Below, one piece after another: positions 9,296-20,400 of a DNA stretch of 64,000 bases (positions within the stretch are counted from its first letter, which is position 1; each line of letters opens with the position of its first letter). The notes under the pieces are model-generated. The model saw only the letters and a program-made list of their open reading frames with translations. It was not told the DNA's origin and did not search any database. The position numbers and the translations under genes were made by a program. The DNA is from Syncephalis plumigaleata (Eukaryota > Zoopagomycota > Zoopagomycetes > Zoopagales > Piptocephalidaceae): NCBI GenBank assembly GCA_025201365.1, contig JAIXMF010000003.1, forward strand, positions 1,860,001 to 1,924,000, in the 5' to 3' direction.

Positions 9296-10041
9296 TCAAC
9301 TACAAAGTATACACGTCATAATTGATTACAACATCGCTACCAATCGCCTGTAGCGTCACACTGAATGTGACTTCATTATGTAGTCATACTGCCTTGTAAT
9401 GTACTGCTAGAGGAAGAGAGATAGATAGATAGATAGAAAACAAGACTTACCACTATTTCTGATTAGAATACAACTAATGCCAATGGATATACGCAGGAAA
9501 AACAAGTCACCGTAGTATTCTGCAAGTGAAATGTCACGCTGTTGTTGTCGCTGTGCTTAGCAGGCATATTCTAACGAGAAATTGCTCGCTTTCCTAAAAA
9601 GGTAGCGAAGTGCATTTGGAATTGACATCAATACTATTCTTGGTGAGAAATCTGCAATGCACTTTCCGCTTGTACAAGTTGAGAACGCTTTCGTATGGAT
9701 GCGACACACATATACAGGTGAAACGCCTTGCTTGCACAGTGGTATAAGGAAATGGCTAATTCTCCTTCATATCTGCATTCATGGGTGGAATGCTGCACAA
9801 TAAACTAGTATGTTCGGGTAGCACGAGAGGCCGACGGTACCAGCTTTGCAGCGATGATACCCGACGATATTTTAATGGCTTCACCCGCACGGCGGAACGA
9901 CTTGGAGTGATTACAGAGGTATACTACTGAGAACTATTCATAACATTCATTTTTCTTCGTTTATATATATTTATCTTTTATTGTTATTATCCATTTATCT
10001 ATTATCATTATTTTCGTCGTGTATAATTAGCAGTATTTAAT

Positions 10042-12246
10042 ATGGCTACTCTTTCAATTAATAGTAGTACTCCAGTTACCCATGTTGATCCAAAGTCAAA
10101 GCAGTGGCAGCAACATCCAACTTTTGCTCATGAAAGAGCGCAAGCATCGTTCGTTGCACGGGATCTTACTCACATCCTTAGTGGTGAGCCTCAAATGACT
10201 AGATCCATTGAGAGCATACAATATATCTTGAAGCAGGAACGGATATTTGACAATACTATTAGCTATCATTTGAACCATGAGCAGCAATACATACGTGGAC
10301 TGCAAATGATTGAGCGTTTGCAAGAATTGCGTATCAAGCATAACTGGACAAAAGAAGATATGTCCATCGTATATGATGAGGTTAGGGAAGGATTGCCCGC
10401 GCTATTTAACAATGATGCAGTAATAAAGACACTTGAAACTCAAGCCACCGATGAACAACAAGCAGTGTGGCTTCCATTAGCTAAGAGTTGGGCCATCCTA
10501 GGCTGTTATACACAGACCGAGATGGCACATGGCTCGAATATTCGTGGCATTGAGACTACAGCCACATTCATACCGGATACCGACGAGATCGAGCTGAATA
10601 CACCGACACTGTCCAGCACAAAATGGTGGATAGCCGGTATGGGCAAGACAGCCAATGTGGCATTGATAATGGCACAGCTCGTGTTGCCTGATGGCAAATA
10701 TGTCGGTGTGTTCCCGTTCATAGTGCAGATTCGCTCGTTTGCCGATCACACACTGCTTCCCGGTGTGGAGACAGGCGACATTGGACCTAATTACGGATAC
10801 AATGCCATTGATATCGGATACTTGTCGTTGAAGGGGGTGCGCATACCGAGAATGAACATGTTGATGCGCCACATAGAATTGACGCGAGATGGAAGGTTGA
10901 AACGACACAAAATGAGCGATCAACGACATACGTACAGCACACTACTCGACAGTCGTATCGGAGTGATTGTAGGAGCGAGTCCGGCATTGGCCACGGGATG
11001 CACCATTGCTACGCGATACTCGATAGTACGTCGACAATTCAGCGGTTCAGACGCAGATAAGAGCGGGAAGGAGGTGCCCATCCTGGACCATCAAAGCCAA
11101 CAGCATCGAGTGCTAGTGCCGATAAGCGAGGCATACGCATTCCACTTTACCGGTCGACGATTGAAGCGCCTCTATAAACGAGTCGACTCGCAGGAACTAT
11201 CGGCCAATATGGTCAATGGATTATTAGCGGCAGTACACGTATCGGCATCGTCGTTGAAGCCGTACATGGCAAGTAGAACGTCAGAATCACTCGAGACACT
11301 CCGTCGTGCGTGTGGTGGTCATGGATACAGTCAGTTTAGCGGACTTCCATCATTGGTGTCGAGCTACGCGCAATTCAATACGGGAGAAGGTGAGAACCAC
11401 GTAATGGCACAGCAAGCAGCACGCGTGCTCCTAAAGCGATACACCTACCTGCACTCCACACCGAATGCTGCTCGTTCTGTCAGCATCGATGAACGATACA
11501 TGTTGCTTGCACTCAATGGTCAGCTCGATCATAATCGTTGCACAGCCGCCACTCTAGAGGAATTGCGCAATCCACGGGTGTATCTGCACGCATTTGAACA
11601 ATGCGCTGCCTACCATCTGGCTAGTTTACACCGACGCCACGTACAGGGTGCACCATTCTCAGACTGCCACATCGACGTTGAACGACTGGTGCGTGCACAC
11701 GCCGAGTTGTATGTGGTGCGCAGCTTCGTCAATGTACTCCATCCCGAGCTACGCGATGGCGATGGCGATGGCGATGACACCAGTAGTGGTCAACAGTCGG
11801 GTGAATCGGCATACGACATCATTCCACCACCGATCCACCAGGTGTTGAGTCGACTATGCGACCTGTTCGCACTCAGTCGAATCCAGGCGCATCTGGGTGA
11901 CCATCTGGAGGCCGGCTATCTTCAGCCGACACATGGCTCATTGGCTAGGGCGGCGGTGCGTCGTTTGCTTCAGGAGATACGGCCAGATGCACTTGCACTG
12001 GTGGACGCGTTCAATGTCTCGGACCGAAGTCTAGGCAGCGCACTAGGTCGATGGGACGGCCGTGTATACGAGGCATTGGCGGCCATGGCGCAGGCAGGAC
12101 CGATGAATCGCACCGACGTCACGCCAGGCTACGAGCCAGCGGCGGGTGCACTTGCGATTGACGGTCAGCCGTACAAGGGATTGAAGGGTATATTCGAGGC
12201 GGGCTGGCGTCATGCGGGATATGATCGCATTCCAGCAAGATTGTAG
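10042..12246 (+). CDS. Peroxisomal acyl-CoA oxidase, copy 1
   Basis: Single-exon frame of 734 residues, the usual length of acyl-CoA oxidases. These FAD enzymes perform the first step of peroxisomal beta-oxidation, acyl-CoA to trans-2-enoyl-CoA plus hydrogen peroxide. Family landmarks are GCYTQTEMAHGSN about residue 153, TLLPGVETGDIGPNYGYNAI, RRQFS about residue 330, RRACGGHGYS about residue 425 and the FNTGEGENHV block with the candidate catalytic Glu about residue 450. The C-terminus ARL-stop fits a PTS1 peroxisomal import signal. The ATG directly follows an A-rich stretch and gives an N-terminus that aligns with copy 2. The C-terminal 283 residues match copy 2 with only three substitutions and one two-residue length change, while the N-terminal 450 differ throughout, which points to gene conversion of the 3' half. 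Confidence 0.93.
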   Translation: MATLSINSSTPVTHVDPKSKQWQQHPTFAHERAQASFVARDLTHILSGEPQMTRSIESIQYILKQERIFDNTISYHLNHEQQYIRGLQMIERLQELRIKHNWTKEDMSIVYDEVREGLPALFNNDAVIKTLETQATDEQQAVWLPLAKSWAILGCYTQTEMAHGSNIRGIETTATFIPDTDEIELNTPTLSSTKWWIAGMGKTANVALIMAQLVLPDGKYVGVFPFIVQIRSFADHTLLPGVETGDIGPNYGYNAIDIGYLSLKGVRIPRMNMLMRHIELTRDGRLKRHKMSDQRHTYSTLLDSRIGVIVGASPALATGCTIATRYSIVRRQFSGSDADKSGKEVPILDHQSQQHRVLVPISEAYAFHFTGRRLKRLYKRVDSQELSANMVNGLLAAVHVSASSLKPYMASRTSESLETLRRACGGHGYSQFSGLPSLVSSYAQFNTGEGENHVMAQQAARVLLKRYTYLHSTPNAARSVSIDERYMLLALNGQLDHNRCTAATLEELRNPRVYLHAFEQCAAYHLASLHRRHVQGAPFSDCHIDVERLVRAHAELYVVRSFVNVLHPELRDGDGDGDDTSSGQQSGESAYDIIPPPIHQVLSRLCDLFALSRIQAHLGDHLEAGYLQPTHGSLARAAVRRLLQEIRPDALALVDAFNVSDRSLGSALGRWDGRVYEALAAMAQAGPMNRTDVTPGYEPAAGALAIDGQPYKGLKGIFEAGWRHAGYDRIPARL

Positions 12247-12534
12247 ATTGAACATGAGCAATAAAATACCACACTATTATTTGACACTACTAAGGCACTA
12301 TGCGTGCAGTGATGATTGTTGCAATGTTGCTTAATAAACCATTATCTTTATTCGTATGCTAGATGATATGTCAAGTGTAGTTGTCATGATTGTAACAACG
12401 ATGATGATTGCATGTCATTAATTGATTCGACTATTGATGTCTACGCAGCCAATCATACGATAATGGCATATCTGACAGCTGTTGGTATTTACAAGGCAAG
12501 TTGTAATTAGATGGTGCTGTAGTTGTGAGTATTT
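11398..12534 (+). repeat. Inverted repeat arm A (3' half of oxidase copy 1 plus downstream flank)
   Basis: This 1137-bp arm starts at the CACGTAATGG inside the GENHVMAQQ codons and runs 288 bp past the stop codon to GTGAGTATTT. The coding part is almost identical to arm B. The flank carries scattered substitutions but no net length change: the 6-bp arm difference is fully explained by one extra GATGGC unit in arm B. Confidence 0.9.
12260..12265 (+). terminator. Likely polyadenylation signal, oxidase copy 1
   Basis: AATAAA 14 bp after the TAG stop. The same signal is present in inverted orientation at 13267-13272 after copy 2. Confidence 0.45.
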
Positions 12535-12997
12535 ATGGTGAGTATAGCATTATTCTACTGGAATAATGAAGCAATGTGTATATTAATGAGTAGGTAGTTG
12601 ACAAATACAAATCACATATAACAATTGTTGCCGTTGTTTGTTATACCATAAGCATTGCTAGTAAGAACAATAATCATGGCACGTTTGCTGATCTAATGTT
12701 CATCGACATCATTCGTAATGATATGCACATCCATTTAGTAATCATGATTGTTAATGTAATGTAGAATAGACGCGAGGATAAATCCAATAGTAAACGTTAA
12801 TAAATGTGTTTGTCATTATTTATCGCGGATATGCACTGAATGAATGTTACTAATACAAGAATACGATTGTGCTTTATTTGTTTGTTAGTAAAATACACGG
12901 TTATATCGCATAAAGTAATGGATATTTTATTATGGCTTTGAATGAATGAATTCATGCAACTGCTAATATTCGATATTTCGTGTCATTGAATTAAGCG
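12535..12997. other. Spacer between the two oxidase inverted-repeat arms
   Basis: 463 bp of unique AT-rich DNA with no frame of note and no terminal repeats of its own. It sits at the centre of the 2.7-kb palindromic structure. Confidence 0.7.
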
Positions 12998-14140
12998 AAA
13001 TACTCACAATTGCAACACCACCTAATTACAACTTGCCTTGTAAATACCAACAGCTGTCAGATATGCCATTCTTGTATGATTGACTGTGTAGACATCAATA
13101 GTCGAATCAATTAATGACATGCAATCATCATCGTTGTTACAATCATGACAACTACACTCGACATATCATTTAGCGTACGAATAAAGACAATGGTTTATTA
13201 AGCAACATTGCAACAATCATCGCTGCACGCATGGTGCCTTAGTAGTGTCAAATAATAGTGTGGTATTTTATTGCTCATGTTCAATCTACAATCTTGCTGG
13301 AATGCGATCGTATCCCGCATGATGCCAGCCCGCCTCGAATATACCCTTCAATCCCTTGTACGGTTGACCGTCAATCGCAAGTGCACCCGCCGCTGGCTCG
13401 TAGCCTGGCGTGACGTCGGTGCGATTCATCGGTCCTGCCTGCGCCATGGCCGCCAATGCCTCGTATACACGGCCGTCCCATCGACCTAGTGCGCTGCCTA
13501 GACTTCGGTCCGAGACATTGAACGCGTCCACCAGTGCAAGTGCATCTGGCCGTATCTCCTGAAGCAAACGACGCACCGCCGCCCTAGCCAATGAGCCATG
13601 CGTCGGCTGAAGATAGCCGGCCTCCAGATGGTCACCCAGATGCGCCTGGATTCGACTGAGTGCGAACAGGTCGCATAGTCGACTCAACACCTGGTGGATC
13701 GGTGGTGGAATGATGTCGTATGCCGATTCACCCGACTGTTGACCACTACTGGCGTCATCGCCATCGCCATCGCCATCGCCATCACGTAGCTCGGGATGGA
13801 GTACATTGACGAAGCTGCGCACCACATACAACTCGGCGTGTGCACGCACCAGTCGTTCAACGTCGATGTGGCAGTCTGAGAATGGTGCACCCTGTACGTG
13901 GCGTCGGTGTATACTAGCTAGATGATAGGCAGCGCATTGTTCAAATGCGTGCAGGTACACCCGTGGATTGCGCAATTCCTCTAGAGTGGCGGCTGTGCAA
14001 CGATTATGATCGAGCTGACCATTGAGTGCAAGCAACATGTATCGTTCATCGATGCTGACGGAACGAGCAGCATTCGGTGTGGAGTGCAGGTAGGTGTATC
14101 GCTTTAGGAGCACGCGTGCTGCTTGCTGTGCCATTACGTG
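12998..14140 (-). repeat. Inverted repeat arm B (3' half of oxidase copy 2 plus downstream flank)
   Basis: 1143-bp reverse-complement partner of arm A. Divergence is a few bases in the coding part, somewhat more in the flank next to the spacer, and one extra GATGGC unit in the Gly-Asp tract. Confidence 0.9.
13267..13272 (-). terminator. Likely polyadenylation signal, oxidase copy 2
   Basis: AATAAA on the minus strand 14 bp after the stop, in the same context as copy 1 because it lies inside the inverted repeat. Confidence 0.45.
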
Positions 14141-15487
14141 ATTTTCGCCATCTCCTGTGTTAAATTGTAAATAGAAGGTTAGTAGATCTGGCATTCCACT
14201 GAGCTTGCTATATCCATGTCCTCCGCATGCACGACGAAGTGTCTCAAGCGAGCCAGATGTCGTGTCCGTTACATAGGTCTTGAGTGCCGATGCTGATGCA
14301 TGCGATTCAGCTAGCAATGCCTTGGCAGCTTCTGGCGACAATGTAGATGATGTCAATCGCTTGTACATCCTCTTCATTCGCTTCCCTGTAAAGTGGAATG
14401 CATACGCTTCACATATTGGCACGATAACACGGAGCTGCTGGCTCTGATGGTTCAGAATGGGCACCTCAACGGCATTCTTACTCGAATCCGCATGACTAAA
14501 CTGACGGCGAACCAAGGAGTAGCGTGTTGTAATGGTTGTGCCATAGGCCAGTGCCAACATGGCATCGGCCACAATGTTAACACGAGCGTATAGCAAGGTT
14601 CCGTATACGTGTCGCTGATCATTACCGCCATGTCGTTTCAACACTCCATCTCGCGTCAGTTCAACACGTCGCATGAACATGTTCTTCCTTGGTATGCGCA
14701 CTCGCTTCAACGACAAGTAGCCATTATCGATGGCGTTGAATCCGATCTTTGGCCCGATATCGCCTGTCTCGACACCAGGAAGCAGTGTGTGGTTGGCAAA
14801 CGAGCGAAGCTGCACCATGAACGGGAACACACCGGCACGACTGCCATCTGGCAATATGAGCTGCGCCATAACAACAGCAACATTGGCGGTCTTGCCTAGT
14901 GCACCTGGCCACCATTTCACACTGGACAGTGTTGGTGTATTCAACTCGATCTCATCGGTATCTGGTATGAATGCGGCTGTAGTCTCAATACCGCGTACAT
15001 TCGAGCCGTGTGCCATTTCGGTTTGAGCATAGCAGCCTAGTATTCCCCAGTTCCTTGCTAATGGAAGCCATACCGCCTTCTGCTCATCTGATGCCTGTTC
15101 CATGATAGTCTTTATAAATAAATCGTCATTAAGTAGTGTTGGCATCCCCTCGTATAGCTCTTTATAAGCAATTGCTATATCATGAACCGATAGTTTGTGT
15201 TTTCTTTGTAACTCCTTGAACCGTTCCATTATTTGCAACCCTCGTACATATAGTTGTTCATGGTTCAAATGGTATTGGGAAGCTTTATCGAATAGAATTT
15301 CTCGCTCTACCAATCGACGAATCGACTCGATATGCTCGGTCTTCTCTTGTCCTCCATTGATGATATGAGTCAATTGACGAGATGTAAATGATGCCAATGA
15401 TCGTTCGCGCGCCAAATCCGGGTGTTCCTCCCATTTACGCGTTAATGGTGGCAGATAACTTGTAGCATTTGCTGATATGACATCCAT
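13286..15487 (-). CDS. Peroxisomal acyl-CoA oxidase, copy 2
   Basis: Minus-strand single-exon frame convergent with copy 1. From the Met of MDVISANATSYLPPLTRKW it is 733 residues. In-frame Mets also exist at 15532 (MPPFNNNNNK) and 15661, the latter with a hydrophobic leader that would be odd for a peroxisomal enzyme. I chose 15487 because that N-terminus aligns with copy 1. It has the same landmarks: CYAQTEMAHGSNVRGIETT, VETGDIGPKIGFNAI, RRACGGHGYSKLSG, FNTGDGENHVMAQQ and C-terminal ARL (PTS1). The Gly-Asp run is GDGDGDGDD here against GDGDGDD in copy 1. Both genes keep catalytic motifs and full length, so both look functional. Confidence 0.92.
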   Translation of the reverse strand: MDVISANATSYLPPLTRKWEEHPDLARERSLASFTSRQLTHIINGGQEKTEHIESIRRLVEREILFDKASQYHLNHEQLYVRGLQIMERFKELQRKHKLSVHDIAIAYKELYEGMPTLLNDDLFIKTIMEQASDEQKAVWLPLARNWGILGCYAQTEMAHGSNVRGIETTAAFIPDTDEIELNTPTLSSVKWWPGALGKTANVAVVMAQLILPDGSRAGVFPFMVQLRSFANHTLLPGVETGDIGPKIGFNAIDNGYLSLKRVRIPRKNMFMRRVELTRDGVLKRHGGNDQRHVYGTLLYARVNIVADAMLALAYGTTITTRYSLVRRQFSHADSSKNAVEVPILNHQSQQLRVIVPICEAYAFHFTGKRMKRMYKRLTSSTLSPEAAKALLAESHASASALKTYVTDTTSGSLETLRRACGGHGYSKLSGMPDLLTFYLQFNTGDGENHVMAQQAARVLLKRYTYLHSTPNAARSVSIDERYMLLALNGQLDHNRCTAATLEELRNPRVYLHAFEQCAAYHLASIHRRHVQGAPFSDCHIDVERLVRAHAELYVVRSFVNVLHPELRDGDGDGDGDDASSGQQSGESAYDIIPPPIHQVLSRLCDLFALSRIQAHLGDHLEAGYLQPTHGSLARAAVRRLLQEIRPDALALVDAFNVSDRSLGSALGRWDGRVYEALAAMAQAGPMNRTDVTPGYEPAAGALAIDGQPYKGLKGIFEAGWHHAGYDRIPARL

Positions 15488-16571
15488 TATCGTGGAAGTG
15501 CTTTTATTATTATTATTATTAAATGGTGGCATGGCTGTAGTAAACGAGCTAACTTTATCAGAAAGATACAATATACTTAACAATATCAAGTAGGATTGCA
15601 AGTGAAAACGGTACAACGTCAGTATACGCACAAGAAATGCAGAGTATATATTGGTATGCATTTAGAGAGAGACAAGGCCTTTGAGGAATTACTATTATAG
15701 TTTTAGAATACGTTGAATTCCGTATCATCATATTATCTTGAAAGATAGAAAGATGGTATTCTAGTCAATGAAGCAGGATATATATTGGATGATTTACACC
15801 ATGATATGAACGAGGTTCTTGCACTTCATTCATTACTATTATTTATGTAATAAATTACATTAACTTGCTCTACAACTTTGTAGTAATAGCTTTATTTTTC
15901 TTAACCTACAACCACTACTAATTAGTAGCAATAGTTCAGTATAATTTAAAAAGTCATATAGTACGAATTAACATGTGAATAATATTGCTTGTGATTTTAA
16001 TTATAGAATGTTGGCTTCTTTTTATGAATAAACACAGTTGAACATACGTTACATTCTCTTGATATGTGATCAATTCAATCACACTTCATTCGCTTAACGT
16101 GGGAAGCATGCCGCACAATAATAAAGCTTAATAGAGAGAAAAGGGGATGGAATGAGCGAAAGATGGTCATTACCCCATTTCGTCGTTGTTCTCGCCTTGG
16201 AATGAGGCACGCTGACGTGGGTTCACGTGCTCCTGTAGTCTGCTTTAATTTTTATCATAATGGAGTGCGCAACAGCCAACAGTTGCTTTTCGTTTAACCA
16301 CCGCATTCTTTTCTTTTTCTTTGATTAGCATTTGTCATTTTTACTACTAAAACACAGTTGTATTTGCGTGTGTGTATGTGTGTTATATGATACAGGTAAG
16401 ATAAGTATGAAGGTATTGACTTTTATTCGAAAGAGATAACAAGAGTGCTGTTCTTACAACAGCTGCATGTGCAATATATATAAATATTATAAATATTATA
16501 AATATTAAAAACTGTTAATAATGTCAAATATACTTACTGGACATGTATTATTATTGCTATACTATTATAGG
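15488..16571. other. Divergent intergenic region (oxidase copy 2 / membrane protein)
   Basis: AT-rich. At 16480-16510 there are tandem copies of a 9-mer (TATAAATAT). A donor-like GTAAGATAAG at about 16396 and an acceptor-like TATTATAG ending at 16570 could bound a 5'-UTR intron of the next gene. An upstream in-frame ATG at 16521 would lie inside that intron. Confidence 0.45.
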
Positions 16572-17462
16572 ATGATGAACTATAGTCAAGCATCGCCTCG
16601 TGGCGAACAAGCGAGCATGTCCAATCTTAGGACGAATACGCAGCCATATTTTAGCAGCACTTCCTATCAGAATTCAACCAGTAATCACACCACTGCCAAC
16701 AATCCACCAGGCATGTTTGCATTTATACGTCGAATGACGCAATTGGTGCTTTATCACTTTGTACCGACATTTATAGCGGCAGTTCGTGTACGCCTCGTAA
16801 ATATGATCAATCAAACGGTACGACTCATCGGGCGTGGTGTACACTTTTTCGTTGCGGCATCACTGGCCGGCTGGCTTTTACTAAGTGCATGGTGGATAGC
16901 GGCAGCAGTCGGTACAGGAGCATGGGCGGCTGCACTGGTTGCAGCAGCAATCGCTTGGAGTTATCGACTATGGTGTTCTTTGTGGCCATGGTCTAGTAAA
17001 GACACGACTAACAACAACAATAATAACAATAATTCTACTATGTCGCGATCATTCTTTTGGTGGCTTGGCTATGCACTATGGCCATTTGCATGGTTGCAAG
17101 CTTGGCGCCAACAACGACTGAGACAGCGTCCTTATCGAAACACTCAATCGAGGCAAACATCGTCGTCGCATCATCATCGTCGCCATCATCAGCATCAGAC
17201 CACAAAAGTTTCATCAAGTAAGCGACGTCCATTAACTAGTGACAGTGTCACATCATCGCCATCGCCATCATCTCAATCCTCGTCAGATTCTTCATCATCT
17301 GGCGTGCCAACTCCTAATGGTATGACTTTATCACCGATGCTACCACGTAGACATCGTAGATATACCTCGAATTGCACGTATTCCAGCGAGGATGCACATG
17401 TTCATGGTCATTGTGACGACATTACGCAGCATGGTGTACATCATGTTCATTTATCAGCTTAG
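16572..17462 (+). CDS. Membrane protein with Ser/His-rich C-terminus, function unknown
   Basis: Frame of 296 residues from MMNYSQASPRGE; an upstream in-frame ATG at 16521 would add 17 hydrophobic residues. There are one or two membrane segments near residues 95-140 (VHFFVAASLAGWLLLSAWWI and GTGAWAAALVAAAIAWSY). They are followed by an Asn run, a Trp-rich patch (FFWWLGYALWPFAWL), a basic His-rich stretch and a Ser/Pro-rich tail. I recognise no family. The architecture resembles the protein at 22918-24252: short N-terminus, hydrophobic hairpin with Trp, basic/Ser-rich cytosolic tail ending in a Cys/His-containing segment. The two could be distant paralogues. Confidence 0.6.
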   Translation: MMNYSQASPRGEQASMSNLRTNTQPYFSSTSYQNSTSNHTTANNPPGMFAFIRRMTQLVLYHFVPTFIAAVRVRLVNMINQTVRLIGRGVHFFVAASLAGWLLLSAWWIAAAVGTGAWAAALVAAAIAWSYRLWCSLWPWSSKDTTNNNNNNNNSTMSRSFFWWLGYALWPFAWLQAWRQQRLRQRPYRNTQSRQTSSSHHHRRHHQHQTTKVSSSKRRPLTSDSVTSSPSPSSQSSSDSSSSGVPTPNGMTLSPMLPRRHRRYTSNCTYSSEDAHVHGHCDDITQHGVHHVHLSA

Positions 17463-20400
17463 CATCATTTATTATCAATATTGTTATCATTATTACTACT
17501 ACTTTTATTTCTATTATGTTACTTTAACAAACACAACTGTAAACACACCAACTTATGGTGATGTCTATAAACTATTGCTTATCTCAATGATCTCTATTGA
17601 CTAGTACCAATTGTTGTGTCGATATCTATATATGTCTTGTTAAACATGTGATTCTGATAGATACGCGTTTATTTAGAATGATAAGCACTACTGCTGGAGT
17701 ACAGTTGCTATCGGGTACCATTTTAATTCACATGTCAGAAAGGATAGTAGTGGTGGTGAGATTATTCATGATAGGTGGATACACAGACCGCCTTTGGAAG
17801 AAGAGCTACTACGTCGGGAGTGGCCGCGATACGTCTCATGATCGTTTACAAGATGCCACCTGCATTAGGAAGGCTGGCACGGCAGAACCGACGTCATTGT
17901 CGACACTCTAGAACGAACGTTCATGTTGACCAGGCCTTGACTATACTACCCCGCTCTTCTCCTTTTCCTTTTCTAAGTTGATATGACTGGTTCATTATTC
18001 GGATTGTACCTCATCTGTAATGAGCGAACTAATCACGTCTCATTCCTCACTTAACGATGATAGTGATGATGCTATTCTATTATTAAATAACATAGCACAA
18101 TTAATTGTAATAATAGTAGCAACATAATAACTAGTAGATGATATGTATATACATTAGTAAGCTAGGTAGATAAATATACATTTACTATTGACTACAACGA
18201 ATTAAAGACAATCAGCGTCGATGGTAGAACACGTTCACATGATCCTATTCTCTTAGTCGCCTATTTCTCTGTGGCACCTTTACGCTTGAGCCTATTGGTG
18301 CAATAACGTCTAGCATTAATAGAGCACATGTTGATAACATATTATTGCTTCTTGAAAAGAATAAACATATGTCACATGCATCGAGAAGGGTTCGCCATGC
18401 GTGGTGAGGCTGTAATGGCTTACCACGTAAATATTAGCTATAATCATTGATGCTAATGATGATGCTAATGGTGATGCTAATGGTGATGATGCTGATGATA
18501 ATGCAGTAATAACCATCAAGATTATGCTAGGTAAGCAAGCTTTTTAAGCTTGTTATACAACATGAATACATGCTACTTATCCGACATTACGGTTCATGTA
18601 TCGGATAAGGACTGCCCGTTGGTGTGTGCGTCACCAATAGCTGAAGCTACTGAGGAGTATAGAATCATACATACATGGCTGCACTGCAGGTGTGACGGCT
18701 GCTTCCTGTTACGCATCCACAAAATAGCACATTCGTCATAATCACAAATCGTACAGTCTTTGCAGATTCAAGCTTTCCATGATCCACACGGGTGGTGACT
18801 TGCTCCACAAATCAGTGAAAATTAACGCTGCTCGTTCATTTATAATGCCATTCCGCTCCTTTGTCGGTCGTCTAGCTAGTTCAACGTATTCCCCCGCTGT
18901 CGTTTCGTTCAATTCGTACTGTTGCTTCTGTCGATATTGCTATTGCTACCATCATAGCAACTATACCGCTGAGGTCAGAGTTTGCTTTCTCATCGTTGTC
19001 GTCATCATTGTTGCAGCTGTTGTTGCCCGCTTTCCTACGCTTTACCCAACGCTACACTGTCTATTTCGTCATTATTGCCGAATACCTTGTAGTTGTATAC
19101 TATTACAAACGGTTCCATTCTTCTTTTTCCCTTTCTCTTTTCTTGAAAACATCCTCTTCTAGCCTTCCTGTAGATTTATAACTCGTCTCGTACATACATA
19201 TATACAACCTTGCCATTTCCCTTTCTTACTCTTGTATGTCATCCACCACACACGCGCACTCCTTCTTCATCAATCATACTTGTAGTTTGTTCGCATTTTG
19301 ATAAATCATAAAAACAACACACATACTGGTAAGTAGATGATTCTTCTTCTTCTTAACTATACAATAGTTGGAATAATGCCATTCCTTTCCCTTTCCTCTC
19401 CATTGATCCTTTATAGACCCTCGTATTCATCATGGTTGTATTATTGTATTTTATTGTATTATTTTGTCTATTATTATGCATGATCATTTGTATTTGCCAA
19501 AGAGTACACAACAAAGTGTATAGCTGCTAGTGGTGATGCCACACTGCTGCCACATGCCTCATAAAGAGGTTATGCAATCTAGACCATTGATTGCAAATGA
19601 CGTACATTACTCGCTTTCGCTCTCCCCCGATTCTTTTCCTACCATTTATTTGCCATTTATTCTTATTGCATTACTGCCATCATTACCATCAGCAGCAACA
19701 ACAATAGTAATAATAGTAGTGTATTCCTACACTGATTGCATACAATTTGTGTGGATCATCACACTAAACACTATACAGTTCCATCATCGTGCTATTCTTT
19801 GTTTCAAATGAGGTCACGTTGTACGTCTCCGCGTGGACGCGTGGGAATTCCATTAGTAGTAGTTAGCAGCAGCAGCTAGTGGCAACTCGTGGCGAATTGT
19901 TTACTATTCGATCCTGTCGAGCATCATGCCTTCATTCCATCATCACGCCATATTTTCCACGCTTAGTACGCGAGCGTAGTATGCTCTTTCGTTTCCTAAC
20001 CGGCTGTGACATCTTGCCTGATGTTATGCTTCTTGCCCCAACCGCGTCAAGTTCACCTGTCCATCGCTTCTATTCGAGAAAGAAAGAGAGAGAGAGAGAT
20101 CCTTCACCCTCTCCGTGTCATTGTCTCGACTCTGCCGCACAGGCATAAACAGCTATATATTCATTGGCATCGTTCGCCCCTTTGCTTCTAATCCTCCTCT
20201 TCTTTATCCTTTCTTTTGCCTACATTCTGGCCGGCCTTTCTGTGCCTTTATATTATTCTATTGTTTCTTCTTTCACTCTCTCTCTATATATTTCTTTTTT
20301 CTTTTGGCAAACAGCAAACAATCATTGTTTCTTTTTGCGTATTATCCCATACAGTTCTAGTCAGTATACTACGCGGTTTAATCTGTTAGTTAGTGCATCG

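Larger units (their letters stand above)
8291..10041. other. Intergenic region between scramblase and acyl-CoA oxidase
   Basis: This is the shared upstream region of two divergent genes. It holds a perfect 12-bp hairpin (8541-8568), a short (GATA)n run near 9419-9437 and a possible small secreted-peptide frame (9113-9295). I see no other convincing gene and no tRNA-like fold. Confidence 0.55.

Noticed and set aside
11398-14140. Inverted repeat as a transposon
   Set aside because: The arms are the 3' halves of host oxidase genes. There is no transposase, no terminal motif and no target-site duplication, and the spacer is unique DNA.
17597-17911. 104-codon plus-strand frame
   Set aside because: No domain, overlaps another frame of similar length, and lies in the 3' region of the preceding gene.
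18576-18609. 9-bp inverted repeat CTTATCCGA/TCGGATAAG with a 16-nt loop
   Set aside because: Short arms and a wide loop; expected by chance in AT-rich DNA of this length.
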